From contig CABRZL010000001.1 of NCBI GenBank assembly GCA_902475435.1, positions 76,129 through 140,128 on the forward strand: a stretch of 64,000 nucleotides of DNA, given 5' to 3'. Both the position numbers and the translations under genes were made by a program. The notes beneath the pieces are model-generated. The model saw only the letters and a list, made by a program, of their open reading frames with translations, was not told the origin of the DNA and did not search any database. Of this stretch, positions 1 to 9,269 are shown piece by piece; position 1 is the stretch's first letter, and the number at the start of each line of letters is the position of its first letter. The stretch is from an uncultured Eubacteriales bacterium. Its GTDB lineage: Bacteria > Bacillota > Clostridia > Oscillospirales > Oscillospiraceae.

Positions 1-166
1 GGAGCGAATCGAAAACAGCTATTTTGAAGAGGTTCGCATTCTTGACACCATTCCTATGCCAAAAGGCTACACCGGCGAGAAAATAAAACAGCTGACTGTC
101 GCCGACATGTTCGCCGAAGCCATTACCAGGATTGATGAAGAAACCTCCATTTCCTCTCTGTTCTAA
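1..166 (+). CDS. prs: Ribose-phosphate pyrophosphokinase, C-terminal end (partial)
   Basis: The reading frame that starts at base 2 is open from the left edge to the TAA at 164-166. It encodes the last 54 residues of a protein ending VADMFAEAITRID and then EETSISSLF, which is the typical tail of PRPP synthetase (ATP plus ribose 5-phosphate to PRPP). The gene is cut by the window edge, so the catalytic parts are not visible. The TAA shares its last A with the ATG of pth (TAATG), so the two genes are probably translationally coupled. The order prs-pth-mfd is the standard Bacillota arrangement and supports the call. Confidence 0.9.
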   Translation, partial: ERIENSYFEEVRILDTIPMPKGYTGEKIKQLTVADMFAEAITRIDEETSISSLF

Positions 167-759
167 TGCTTTTTTCCAAAAAATCCGGCATAGAATTTTT
201 AATCGTCGGTCTGGGTAATCCGGGAAGTAAATATTGGAACACACGGCACAACGTAGGTTTTGCGGCACTTGACGCCTTAGCCGAAGATCTCCATACCAAG
301 GTAGACCGGGTAAAGTTTCAGGGGTTAACAGGGCAAGCTGATCTCAATGGAAAAAAAGCGCTTCTTTTGAAACCTACCACATATATGAATCTCAGTGGTC
401 AGTCTGTTGCCGCTGCCGCAAAGTTCTATAAGATCCCACCAGAGCATATTCTGGTAATGTTTGACGATATTTCGCTGGAACTCGGGCGGTTGAGAATTCG
501 GAAAAACGGTTCTGCCGGCGGACACAATGGCGTCAAGAGCATTATCTCTTCCATTGGCTCCCAAGACTTTCCTCGCATTAAAATCGGTGTTGGAGCCAAA
601 CCGCATCCTGATTATGATTTGGCGGACTGGGTTCTTTCCGTGTTTCCCTATGACCAGCGGGAAGCCATGGCTGAAACCTATCGGAGAGCGGCTCAGGCTG
701 CAATTGTGTTGATCACCCAGGGTCCGGATGCCGCTGCTAACTGCTTTAATGGCAAATAA
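166..759 (+). CDS. pth: Peptidyl-tRNA hydrolase
   Basis: This cytoplasmic enzyme of 197 residues cleaves peptidyl-tRNA released from stalled ribosomes. Visible family hallmarks are the N-terminal VGLGNPG (Asn18), the catalytic His28 in TRHNVGF, the MFDD acid around residues 98-101, and GGHNG (Asn121). Length is normal for the family (about 185-200). The ATG overlaps the prs stop codon and no good ribosome binding site precedes it, so translation probably depends on coupling to prs. mfd follows after a 94-base gap that holds a hairpin. Identification is secure from the motifs and the context. Confidence 0.97.
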   Translation: MLFSKKSGIEFLIVGLGNPGSKYWNTRHNVGFAALDALAEDLHTKVDRVKFQGLTGQADLNGKKALLLKPTTYMNLSGQSVAAAAKFYKIPPEHILVMFDDISLELGRLRIRKNGSAGGHNGVKSIISSIGSQDFPRIKIGVGAKPHPDYDLADWVLSVFPYDQREAMAETYRRAAQAAIVLITQGPDAAANCFNGK

Positions 760-790
760 ATTCTCTTCATCGAAATATTCGACAATATTA

Positions 791-814
791 GGCTGCATCC
801 AAATGGATGCAGCC
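791..814 (+). terminator. Perfect 10-bp hairpin between pth and mfd
   Basis: GGCTGCATCC and GGATGCAGCC pair perfectly around an AAAT loop. No U-tract follows directly (CTTAGCTGTTT), so it is either a weak terminator or an RNA-processing or stability hairpin in the prs-pth-mfd transcript. The mfd ribosome binding site lies about 25 bases further on. Confidence 0.5.
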
Positions 815-853
815 CTTAGCTGTTTCTCAAATTTTTGTAAAGGAGTCTTTTCC

Positions 854-3800
854 GTGAATCTGCTAAGCACCGCACTCCGTGGTCTGCCGGAGTACCGCTC
901 TCTGCTCCAGGGAATGGATGCTCCTTCCGCTTCAGCCATTACAGGCCTTTCTTCGATTCATCGAGCGCATATGGCCGCTGCACTTCGGCAGGATACGGGG
1001 CGTCCGATCCTGATTGTCTGTCAGGACGATTTAGCTGCATCTCGTATGACGCAGGAGCTTTCTGGTTTTTTTGGGGAAACTCCTCCGCTTTTTCCCACTC
1101 GAGAACTGGCGCTGATTGGCGCCGCCTCCGTCTCGCGCGGTTGGGAGCAGAAACGACTGGGAATGCTCCATCGTTTAATCCACCAGGGCTTCCCGATAAT
1201 GGTCACCTCTATTGAAGCCATGAGCCTTCAAACCATGCCGCGTAGTTCCCTGCTCTCCGCTTCTTTCCCCCTGGCGGTCGGTGGCAGTTATCATATGGAT
1301 GAGCTGTTAAACCGCCTTACGCTGCTGGGGTATCGCCGCAGCACGCTAGTGGAGGGCGTGGGACAATTCGCCCTGCGCGGTGGTATCCTCGATGTCTACT
1401 CGCCCGCAGCAAAGGCTCCGGTACGAGCGGAGTTTTTCGGAGACGAGCTGGATTCCATGGGCTTTTTTGATACCACTTCACAGCGCCGTACGGAAAATAC
1501 AGAAGAAATTCTGCTGCTTCCCACAGCTGAAGTACTGCCACAGCTTCACAGCGGCGGTATAAATGGGTTGGTAAAAGACCTGGAAGCCATACTATCCCGC
1601 CAAAAACGCCGGAAACATCCCAACGAAGCTCTGATCAAAACTTTACAACAGGATATCGATGCGTTATCCTCTGGTACTGTTTTTTCTGCTGCGGACCGAT
1701 ATGCAGCCCTGATTTACCCGCAACGAGAAACTTTAACTGATTATCTGTTCCCTGAAACTATTGTAATTTTTTCTGATCGTATTGCCATTGAGCGTCATCA
1801 GAAACAACAACAGGAAGAATTGGGCCAGAGTTTGGATTCTCTTCTTGAAAACGGTATGCTTGTTGGAGAATTATGTGAATTCTATGAAAATTTTGAGGAA
1901 ACCTGCAACAAACTCTCAAAAAATAACGTCATATATATGGATAACTTTTTATCCGCTGCTTATCCGGAATCTCTGCCTCCCCAGCAACTTTTGAGTGTTA
2001 CCGTCAAACAGCTTCCCTCTTATGGCGGTTCATTGGATACCGCTGTTGGGGACATGCAGCATTATGCAAACAGCGGTTTTGGCACGTTAGTGCTCTGTGG
2101 TTCCCGTCACCGAGGCGAGCTCTTGCTGGAAGCAATGGAAAGTCGCGGTGTCAAAGGATCCTTGGCCTTTCCTCTGAATACCCTGCCTCAGCCCGGCCAA
2201 ATTCTCCTGGCCGAAGGCTCTCTGGCTGCGGGGATGGAATACCCTTCTTTGAAGCTGGCCATTCTCACAGAGGGACAAATCACCGCACAACCGACGAAAA
2301 AGCCTCGCCGCAGGCGAAAAAAGGACGCCACGAACCGCCAAAAGCTATCCTCTTTTACCGATTTGTCCCCGGGAGATCTGGTGGTTCACGAAGCCCACGG
2401 AATTGGCAGATTCTGCGGCGTCGAACAAATGAAATTGGATGGTGTTGTGAAGGACTACATTAAAATTGCTTATCAGGGAACGGACGTACTTTATGTTCCC
2501 GCCACACAACTTGACATGGTGTCAAAATATATTGGCGCAGGCGAAGAGAGTCCTGTCCGGTTGAACCGCCTGAGCGGTGACAGTTGGGAGAAAACCAAGA
2601 AAAAAGCAAAAGCTGCTGCAAAAGACTTGGCAGCAGGGCTGATTCAACTCTATGCGCAACGCAAACGTTTGCCCGGCTATGCCTTTTCACCAGATTCTCC
2701 ATGGCAGCAGGAATTTGAGGACAGTTTTCCCTATGCTGAAACCGACGATCAGCTTCGCTGTATTGATGAAATCAAAGCAGATATGGAATCTCCTACTCCT
2801 ATGGATCGGCTGCTTTGCGGCGATGTGGGTTTCGGGAAAACAGAGGTGGCGCTCCGTGCCGCGATGAAGTGCATTCTGGATGGAAAGCAGTGCGCCATAC
2901 TTGTACCTACTACCGTTTTGGCCCAGCAGCATTATGTCACGGCCATGGGCCGATTTGCAGGCTTCCCAGTGAATATAGACGTCCTCTCCCGTTTTCGCTC
3001 TACATCCCAACAGCGAAAGACGCTCCATGCCATGGAAAGCGGTACGGTGGATCTTGTTGTCGGCACCCACAAGCTGCTACAGAAAAATGTCAAGTTTAAA
3101 AATCTCGGTCTTTTGATCGTAGACGAAGAGCAGCGCTTTGGCGTATCCCATAAAGAGCGCCTCAAGGAACTCTCTCAGGGAGTAGATGTTCTGACGCTCT
3201 CGGCAACGCCAATTCCTCGGACGCTCAATATGGCATTAAGCGGGCTGCGGGATATGTCCACCATTGAAGAGCCCCCTGGAGATCGTTACCCTGTGCAAAC
3301 CTATGTAATCGAACATGATTATGACGTCCTCGCCGATGCAATCCGTCGGGAAATCGGCCGTGGCGGTCAAGTGTATTACCTCCACAACCGAGTAGATTCC
3401 ATTCATCAAACGGCCGCCCGCCTTCAGCAGCGGCTGCCCGATGTATCCATTGGTATTGGCCACGGAAAAATGAATGAAGAGGCCCTCAGCGACGTCATGC
3501 AGCAGATGGCCGACGGAGATCTCCAGGTTCTGGTTTGCACCACAATCATTGAAACCGGAATAGACATTCCCAATGTCAATACATTGATTATTGAGGACGC
3601 CGACCGATTGGGGCTCAGTCAGCTACACCAGCTCCGGGGACGTGTCGGACGCAGCAACCGCCACGCCTATGCTTATCTGACCTTCCGGCGTGGAAAGGTT
3701 CTCTCTGAGGTCGCAGAAAAACGTATGAGCGCCATCCGGGAATTCGCTGAATTTGGATCCGGATTCAAAATTGCTATGCGTGATCTTGAGATTCGGGGAG

Positions 3801-4375
3801 CCGGCAATCTGCTTGGCGCTGAGCAGTCCGGCCACATGATTTCTGTGGGTTATGATATGTACCTGAAACTCTTAGAAGAGGCGGTGCTGGAACAAAAGGG
3901 TGAAACACCCCCAGAAGAAAAAAGCTGTTCTGCCGATCTCAATGTATCGGCAAATATCCCCGAGACTTTTGTTCCTTCCGGCGAAGGCCGCATGGAACTA
4001 TACCGGCGTATCGCCGCCATCCGATCTGAAACCGACGCTGACGACGTAATGGACGAGATAATTGACCGCTACGGCGAACCGCCCAAGTCTGTTATTGCAT
4101 TGATCTCTATCGCACTGCTCCGTTCCCAAGCTGCGGAGGTCGGTGTTCAGGAAATTACGCAGAAAGGAAATACTGTTCTCTTTACCCTCAGGAGTATCGA
4201 TTTCCAAGCTGTCAGCGGCATCTGTGCTGATCCTCAGCTCAAAAAACGGGTCTTGTTTTCCGCCGGTGACACACCAAAACTCACCCTGAAATTGGAAAAA
4301 AATGAAAATCCTTTGAAAGCATGTGAAACCTTCATCAAGAAATTTACAGAATTTTCTATCAAAGAAACGCATTAG
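854..4375 (+). CDS. mfd: Transcription-repair coupling factor
   Basis: Mfd releases RNA polymerase stalled at DNA lesions and recruits UvrA. The protein has 1173 residues, normal for the family. Domains in order: an N-terminal UvrB-homology part; the RNA-polymerase-interacting CarD-like module near residues 500-565 (GDLVVHEAHGIGRF); the SF2 translocase with Walker A GDVGFGKTE near 655, Walker B DEEQ near 756 and LSATPIPRTL near 782; a helicase C half with RGRVGR; and the C-terminal UvrA-binding domain from about 1025. The GTG at 854 is chosen because AAAGGAG lies 10 bases upstream; an open frame continues back to 728 without a better start. Confidence 0.97.
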   Translation: MNLLSTALRGLPEYRSLLQGMDAPSASAITGLSSIHRAHMAAALRQDTGRPILIVCQDDLAASRMTQELSGFFGETPPLFPTRELALIGAASVSRGWEQKRLGMLHRLIHQGFPIMVTSIEAMSLQTMPRSSLLSASFPLAVGGSYHMDELLNRLTLLGYRRSTLVEGVGQFALRGGILDVYSPAAKAPVRAEFFGDELDSMGFFDTTSQRRTENTEEILLLPTAEVLPQLHSGGINGLVKDLEAILSRQKRRKHPNEALIKTLQQDIDALSSGTVFSAADRYAALIYPQRETLTDYLFPETIVIFSDRIAIERHQKQQQEELGQSLDSLLENGMLVGELCEFYENFEETCNKLSKNNVIYMDNFLSAAYPESLPPQQLLSVTVKQLPSYGGSLDTAVGDMQHYANSGFGTLVLCGSRHRGELLLEAMESRGVKGSLAFPLNTLPQPGQILLAEGSLAAGMEYPSLKLAILTEGQITAQPTKKPRRRRKKDATNRQKLSSFTDLSPGDLVVHEAHGIGRFCGVEQMKLDGVVKDYIKIAYQGTDVLYVPATQLDMVSKYIGAGEESPVRLNRLSGDSWEKTKKKAKAAAKDLAAGLIQLYAQRKRLPGYAFSPDSPWQQEFEDSFPYAETDDQLRCIDEIKADMESPTPMDRLLCGDVGFGKTEVALRAAMKCILDGKQCAILVPTTVLAQQHYVTAMGRFAGFPVNIDVLSRFRSTSQQRKTLHAMESGTVDLVVGTHKLLQKNVKFKNLGLLIVDEEQRFGVSHKERLKELSQGVDVLTLSATPIPRTLNMALSGLRDMSTIEEPPGDRYPVQTYVIEHDYDVLADAIRREIGRGGQVYYLHNRVDSIHQTAARLQQRLPDVSIGIGHGKMNEEALSDVMQQMADGDLQVLVCTTIIETGIDIPNVNTLIIEDADRLGLSQLHQLRGRVGRSNRHAYAYLTFRRGKVLSEVAEKRMSAIREFAEFGSGFKIAMRDLEIRGAGNLLGAEQSGHMISVGYDMYLKLLEEAVLEQKGETPPEEKSCSADLNVSANIPETFVPSGEGRMELYRRIAAIRSETDADDVMDEIIDRYGEPPKSVIALISIALLRSQAAEVGVQEITQKGNTVLFTLRSIDFQAVSGICADPQLKKRVLFSAGDTPKLTLKLEKNENPLKACETFIKKFTEFSIKETH

Positions 4376-4428
4376 TCTCTTTATTTCGGCAAAAATATCG
4401 CTAAATTATTAAAAAATAGTGAAATCAA

Positions 4429-4457
4429 TTGAAAAACACCGCAAGCCACGGTATAAT
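4429..4457 (+). promoter_or_regulatory. Sigma-A promoter of the VanW gene
   Basis: TTGAAA (4429-4434), a 17-base spacer and TATAAT (4452-4457) precede the VanW start by about 50 bases. A small GGCAG/CTGCC hairpin lies in the leader. Confidence 0.8.
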
Positions 4458-4508
4458 AGGCTCAAAAAAACACGGCAGGTCTCTACTGCCTCGAGTTAGG
4501 TGGAGATT

Positions 4509-6509
4509 ATGATAAATCAAGAAACAAACGATAAATCCCCCAATCGGCAAACAAGTACATCCGGTAAAAAACCTGTGCAGCGCCCCTCTTCTGGCCAACG
4601 GCCGGCAAATGGTCAACGTCCGGCTAACGGGCAGCGTACCAACGGCCAACGCTCGGCAAATGGTCAACGGCCAGCCAACAGACAGCACTCCAGCGGACAG
4701 CGTCGTCCGCCGCAGAACAGCAGCAGGAAAAAGAAAAAGCGCGTCAGTCCGCTCCTCGTCACGCTGATTGTTGCACTCGTCTTGGTTATTGCAGTGTTTG
4801 CAGGCGTAGGCATTTACGCCATGCGTTACAGTGGCTACGATAAGATTCTTCCCAATGTCTATGTGGCAGGCATTGACATCGGCGGCATGACAAAAGAAGA
4901 AGCAACCGAAGCCATCGAAACTGCGCTTTCAGAAACGACACAGCAGAGTGTAAATGTGAATCTGCCAGATAGAGTGCTCACTTTCACACCCCAGCAGGAT
5001 ACAATCCTGATCAATGTGGATCAAGCGGTGGAGGAAGCCTATGCATATGGGCGCACCAGCACAAGCCCCTTTGCTATTGCCCGCGCAATTAAAGCGGCAC
5101 AGCGCACCAGAAATGACATTGATATCACTTCTGCGGTTCAAGTGGATACCGAATATATCCACAACCTGATTGATGAGACCGCCGCCGAAGTAAACACAGC
5201 TTTAGTGGAGTCTGATGTCCGGACAGATATGGAAAACCATACAATTACTGTCACCATTGGTACACCCGGCCGTTCGATTGACACTGAGGAACTGTATAAC
5301 CTGGTAACAAACGCTTTTACAAACGGCGATTATAGTGACATTGATTTTGATTACGACATGACCTATCCTGCCACCGTTCAGCTGGATACGCTCTATGAAC
5401 AAATGACCACAGAGCCAAAGAATGCAGAATATAACCCGGATACCGACAGTGTCGAAGCTGAAACTGTGGGCTATACTCCGGCTGTGGCATTGGACGAAGC
5501 AAACGAACAGCTGGCTATGGCATCTGCCGGGGATGTCCTCACCTTTACATTTGATGCCACGCAGCCCGAAATCACAGCAGAACAATTAAGCTCTATGCTT
5601 TTCCGAGATACGCTGGCGAAATATGGGTCCTATTACAGCAGTAACTGGGGTCGCACTAAAAACCTGGAACTGGCTTGTGAAGCAATTGATGGTACCGTTA
5701 TTCAGCCCGGCGACGTGTTCTCCTTTAACGATGTTGTCGGAGAACGCACCGCAGAAAAGGGTTATCAGGAAGCCATTGTCTATGTATCCGGCAACTCAGA
5801 AAACCAGCTGGGCGGCGGTGTATGCCAGGTTTCTTCCACCATATATTATTGCGCCATGTATGCAGATCTGGAAATTGTGGAACGAACCGAACATCAGTAC
5901 ATTGTAGACTATGTTCCCGGCGGTCTGGACGCTACGGTATACTGGGGCAGTCTGGATTTCCAATTCCGCAACAGCACAAATTATCCGCTGAAGGTTAACG
6001 CATATCTCTCAGGTGGAAGATGCTGGATTGAACTCATTGGTACCGATGAAACCGGATATGAAATAGAAATTGAAAGCGAATGCGTTTCTACAGAACCCTT
6101 CAGTGTGATCGAAACAAATGATCCTAATGAAGTTCAAAGCGGATACACGGGATATGTCTATAAAATTACCCGTTATGTTTACGACTCCGATGGAAATTTG
6201 ATTCGCACCGATTCCACGGAAGACCTGGATGCAATGGGCGGTCTTGGCACCAGCACCTATTCTAAGCGCGATAAAATAGTCTACTCAGGCAGCAGTGGTG
6301 GCAGCTCGGATCCTGATCCTACTCCAAGTACGGATCCCACGCCAAGTACGGATCCTACACCGAGCACGGATCCCACGCCAAGTACAGATCCTACACCGAG
6401 CACAGATCCCACGCCAAGTACGGATCCTACGCCAACCACAGAGCCTACGCCAACCACGGATCCAAACCCTCCAACGGAACCGGCAACGCCTGAAACGCCA
6501 ACAGAATAG
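4509..6509 (+). CDS. VanW-family cell-surface protein with Thr/Pro repeat tail
   Basis: This 666-residue membrane-anchored protein begins with a hydrophilic cytoplasmic segment rich in NGQRPA repeats. One transmembrane helix near residues 78-102 follows, then an extracytoplasmic region resembling the putative peptidoglycan-binding domain often found before VanW. The VanW domain itself lies around residues 385-500 (PGDVFSFND, QLGGGVCQVSSTIY). The C-terminus is a run of DPTPST repeats. No LPXTG sortase signal is seen. VanW proteins occur in vancomycin-resistance clusters and as core wall proteins in Clostridia; the biochemical function is unknown. The ATG at 4509 follows GGTGGAG; a GTG at 4500 in the same frame lies inside that ribosome binding site. 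It is monocistronic, with its own promoter and terminator. Confidence 0.88.
   Translation: MINQETNDKSPNRQTSTSGKKPVQRPSSGQRPANGQRPANGQRTNGQRSANGQRPANRQHSSGQRRPPQNSSRKKKKRVSPLLVTLIVALVLVIAVFAGVGIYAMRYSGYDKILPNVYVAGIDIGGMTKEEATEAIETALSETTQQSVNVNLPDRVLTFTPQQDTILINVDQAVEEAYAYGRTSTSPFAIARAIKAAQRTRNDIDITSAVQVDTEYIHNLIDETAAEVNTALVESDVRTDMENHTITVTIGTPGRSIDTEELYNLVTNAFTNGDYSDIDFDYDMTYPATVQLDTLYEQMTTEPKNAEYNPDTDSVEAETVGYTPAVALDEANEQLAMASAGDVLTFTFDATQPEITAEQLSSMLFRDTLAKYGSYYSSNWGRTKNLELACEAIDGTVIQPGDVFSFNDVVGERTAEKGYQEAIVYVSGNSENQLGGGVCQVSSTIYYCAMYADLEIVERTEHQYIVDYVPGGLDATVYWGSLDFQFRNSTNYPLKVNAYLSGGRCWIELIGTDETGYEIEIESECVSTEPFSVIETNDPNEVQSGYTGYVYKITRYVYDSDGNLIRTDSTEDLDAMGGLGTSTYSKRDKIVYSGSSGGSSDPDPTPSTDPTPSTDPTPSTDPTPSTDPTPSTDPTPSTDPTPTTEPTPTTDPNPPTEPATPETPTE
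6313..6462 (+). repeat. 18-bp tandem repeat encoding DPTPST units
   Basis: About eight imperfect 18-bp units (forms of GATCCTACGCCAAGTACG) encode the Pro/Thr stalk at the C-terminus of the VanW protein. Third-base variation between units is slight, which suggests recent expansion. Confidence 0.85.
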
Positions 6510-6513
6510 CTTA

Positions 6514-6548
6514 GGACGCACTGTGACATCACAGTGCGTCCTCTTTTT
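6514..6548 (+). terminator. Rho-independent terminator of the VanW gene
   Basis: GGACGCACTGTGA and TCACAGTGCGTCC form a stem of at least 12 bp, followed by TCTTTTT. It lies directly before the stop codon of the convergent CDF gene. The opposite strand lacks a U-run, so it acts mainly in the plus direction. Confidence 0.9.
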
Positions 6549-6549
6549 A

Positions 6550-7725
6550 TCAGCGATTAAAGCTTTCAGCATCAAACGTCAGTACCAGATAATAACGCTG
6601 TCCCGGCTCCTGAAGCGCCTCTTCTAACTTCCTTTGAATTTCTTCCTCCTGACATCGCATTTCATAGGGCACTACCACGTCAAAAATCAGGTTTGTATGC
6701 TCTGGACCGACAACCATGCGAAAATCATGAAATGAAAGTCTTGGATCAATTTCCCGAAGTTTTTGATCTACCTTCTCCCGCATGCGTCTGACTTCTGCAT
6801 CGTCCGTCACGACAGGGTCGTAATGGATCGTCAAATGAATGTGATGATCCTGTAAAAACATGCGCTCAATATTATCAATCATATTATGGATCTCCATAAC
6901 ATCTTCATTGCGGTCTACTTCCACATGAATACTGGCAAATGTCTGCCCGGGGCCATAATCGTGTACCATCAGGTCATGGACGCCCAAAATACGGTCATCA
7001 TAGTGAAGCACTTCATTTTTCACCATATGTACCAACTCTTCGTCTGCTGGTGCCCCCAGCAGCGGACTGATGGTTTCCTTTGCAATCTCCACTCCGCTGT
7101 AAAGAATAAACAGCGCTACCAGGAATCCAATATATCCGTCCAGATTCCATCCGGTCACCTGCGCAATCACCGCAGCCGCCAATACCGCCCCAGTGGAAAT
7201 CACATCATTCCGGCTGTCTGCCGCCGTCGCAATCAGTGACGTGCTGGATATTCGTTTCCCTAAATCACGGTTAAAGAGCGCCATCCAAAGCTTTACGCCA
7301 ATGGACAATACCAGCACCAACACCAAAGCTACAGAAAAGTCCACGGCTTCCGGATGCAATATTTTCTCAAAAGAGCTCTTGGCCAACTGCACTCCAATAA
7401 TTAAAATCAAAGCCGCTACTGTAAGCCCAGACAGATATTCAATGCGAGCATGACCATATGGATGCTCTTCATCTTCCGGTTTTTGCGCCAGCCGAAATCC
7501 TACCAACGTCACAATGGATGAAGACGCATCAGATAAGTTGTTCACTGCATCCGCCGTAATGGAAACGCTTCCGCTGATTGTACCAATAATCAGCTTCGCC
7601 GCAAACAGAAGCAAATTGCAGACAATCCCCACGGCGCCTGCTAACGTTCCGTACGCGCCTCGAACCCCCGGGTCCTCTACTTGCTCCCTATTTTTTACAA
7701 ACAATCGTACCAACAAATTGGTCAT
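6550..7725 (-). CDS. Cation diffusion facilitator exporter, probably manganese-type
   Basis: This integral membrane exporter of 391 residues has about six membrane helices and a cytoplasmic C-terminal dimerisation domain that is longer than usual. Family marks are TADAVNNLSDAS in the second helix region and HPYGHARIE near residues 88-96. The intramembrane metal site reads Asn62/Asp66 and Asp170/Asp174, an N-D-D-D set; from known CDF biology this fits manganese exporters (MntE type) rather than zinc exporters, which carry HxxxD. Substrate is therefore an inference. The ATG at 7725 follows GGGAGGG at good spacing; an upstream in-frame start at 7770 has no such site. Confidence 0.88.
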   Translation of the reverse strand: MTNLLVRLFVKNREQVEDPGVRGAYGTLAGAVGIVCNLLLFAAKLIIGTISGSVSITADAVNNLSDASSSIVTLVGFRLAQKPEDEEHPYGHARIEYLSGLTVAALILIIGVQLAKSSFEKILHPEAVDFSVALVLVLVLSIGVKLWMALFNRDLGKRISSTSLIATAADSRNDVISTGAVLAAAVIAQVTGWNLDGYIGFLVALFILYSGVEIAKETISPLLGAPADEELVHMVKNEVLHYDDRILGVHDLMVHDYGPGQTFASIHVEVDRNEDVMEIHNMIDNIERMFLQDHHIHLTIHYDPVVTDDAEVRRMREKVDQKLREIDPRLSFHDFRMVVGPEHTNLIFDVVVPYEMRCQEEEIQRKLEEALQEPGQRYYLVLTFDAESFNR

Positions 7726-7789
7726 ATTTTTCCCTCCCATGTTTACGGAATATTTTACCCTGTTTTTCACAAGGATGCAAGTATGCGCC

Positions 7790-7817
7790 TTGACTTTTTT
7801 AGGAAAGCTGATACCAT
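7790..7817 (+). promoter_or_regulatory. Candidate promoter of the MocR-type regulator
   Basis: TTGACT (7790-7795), a 16-base spacer and TACCAT (7812-7817) sit about 34 bases before the regulator start. The -10 is only a partial match. MocR-type genes often regulate themselves, but no direct repeat was confirmed. Confidence 0.4.
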
Positions 7818-7850
7818 AGAATTATCATTTTTCAGAAAGGTGTTGGGTCA

Positions 7851-9269
7851 ATGATAGCATTGCCTGAGAATAGTGCGCTTCCCTTGTATCAACAGCTTTA
7901 TCAGCAGCTTCGCCGGGAAATACAGTCAGGTAATCTATCTGTCGGAGCAAAACTTCCCTCCAAACGAAAGCTTTCCGAGCAGCTGGGCGTGTCCATCAAC
8001 ACCGTCGAGGGGGCTTATACGCAACTGGAGGCCGAGGGTTTCATTGTCTCCAGCCCCAGACGCGGTTTTTATGTCTTGGAAACCGGCCAGCTCCCACAAC
8101 CAGAGGTATCTTCGCCCCCGGCGTCATATCGTCCCCCTTCCTGTTCGGCTCCTACATACTCCGTCGACTTTTCACCCTCCGGCATGGCACGCCAGCAGTT
8201 CCCCTTTGGCGTTTGGCGGAGACTCCTCAAAAACTGTTTCAACGAATACGACGAACGCCTTCTTCTTCGCACCCCACAGAAGGGAGATCCCGGTTTACGC
8301 AAAGCTGTCGCCGAATACCTCTATCGGGCACGCGGCGTTCGATGCACCCCGGAACAAATTATTATGGGCGCAGGCAGTGATAATCTTCTGTATATCCTGT
8401 CTTATATTCTTCCAAATCAGTTTACACTGGCCGTTGAAAATCCCCTATATAACCAAGCCTACACTTTGTTCGCCCGTATGGGGCACGGTCTGTGCGCCGT
8501 CCCGGTGGGATCTGATGGAATCTCTCTTTCAGCGCTCCCCCAGAGAGACGACGTACTTGTCTATATTACGCCATCTCATCAATATCCATTGGGCTATGCG
8601 ATGCCAATTGGCCAGCGAACTGCGCTGCTTCGCTGGAGCAGTCAGGGAGCAAACCGTTATATCATTGAAGATGACTATGATTCGGAGTTTCGCTATTCTT
8701 CGCGTCCGATTCCATCTCTTCAGAGCATTGATCAGTGGGGCCGCGTAATCTATCTTGGAACCTTCTCTCGCAGCGTCGCGCCAGCATTACGCATCAGTTA
8801 TATGGTGCTGCCTCCGTCGCTGTTGGATCTGTTCCATCAGAGTTACCAAGGCTATGCCTCCACAGTCTCCGGCTTCGAACAGGCGGTTCTGCGGGAGTTT
8901 ATGATTTCAGGCCACTTTGAAACCCATGTAAACCGCATGAGAATTTATTACCGTGCAAGACGCCAATGCCTGGTAGAAGCGTTAGCGCCCATGGCCTCCG
9001 CCATGGAAATTCTAGGCGAGCCGGCGGGCCATCATGTAACGCTACGCATGAAAAGCGGCATAACAGAGCAGGAACTGGTTTCCTCCGCAGCGCAGGTGGG
9101 GGTACGGGTTTACCCGGTCTCCCCCTATTTCCTCGGCGAAGTGCCGGAGGAATATCACAGTACGGTTTTACTGGGTTTTGGCGGTCTGAACGACCAGGAA
9201 ATCCGCAAAGGCGTTGAACTGCTGCTGGACGCCTGGAATCAACAAGGAGATTATCACAATGAATCCTGA
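7851..9269 (+). CDS. MocR/GabR-type regulator (GntR helix-turn-helix plus aminotransferase domain)
   Basis: This 472-residue cytoplasmic regulator has an N-terminal GntR winged helix (residues 5-70, with LPSKRKLSEQLGVS) and a class I aminotransferase-like domain (about 110-465) that normally binds PLP as effector. The usual PLP-lysine motif GTFSK is here GTFSR: residue 307 is Arg (codon CGC at 8769-8771). Other fold residues such as DDYDSEFRY and ALRISYMVLP are kept. The domain may therefore not form the normal internal aldimine. The gene overlaps mobB by 11 bases. Target genes are not evident; the divergent CDF gene is one candidate and mobB is the cotranscribed partner. Confidence 0.88.
   Translation: MIALPENSALPLYQQLYQQLRREIQSGNLSVGAKLPSKRKLSEQLGVSINTVEGAYTQLEAEGFIVSSPRRGFYVLETGQLPQPEVSSPPASYRPPSCSAPTYSVDFSPSGMARQQFPFGVWRRLLKNCFNEYDERLLLRTPQKGDPGLRKAVAEYLYRARGVRCTPEQIIMGAGSDNLLYILSYILPNQFTLAVENPLYNQAYTLFARMGHGLCAVPVGSDGISLSALPQRDDVLVYITPSHQYPLGYAMPIGQRTALLRWSSQGANRYIIEDDYDSEFRYSSRPIPSLQSIDQWGRVIYLGTFSRSVAPALRISYMVLPPSLLDLFHQSYQGYASTVSGFEQAVLREFMISGHFETHVNRMRIYYRARRQCLVEALAPMASAMEILGEPAGHHVTLRMKSGITEQELVSSAAQVGVRVYPVSPYFLGEVPEEYHSTVLLGFGGLNDQEIRKGVELLLDAWNQQGDYHNES

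Noticed and set aside
325..939. Long minus-strand open frame opposite pth
   Set aside because: It lies antisense to a clear pth gene, has no ribosome binding site and no family motifs.
6281..6627. Open frames on both strands through the Pro/Thr repeat of the VanW gene
   Set aside because: Repeats of 18 bp keep all frames open; the translated products are simple repeats and the VanW frame explains the DNA.
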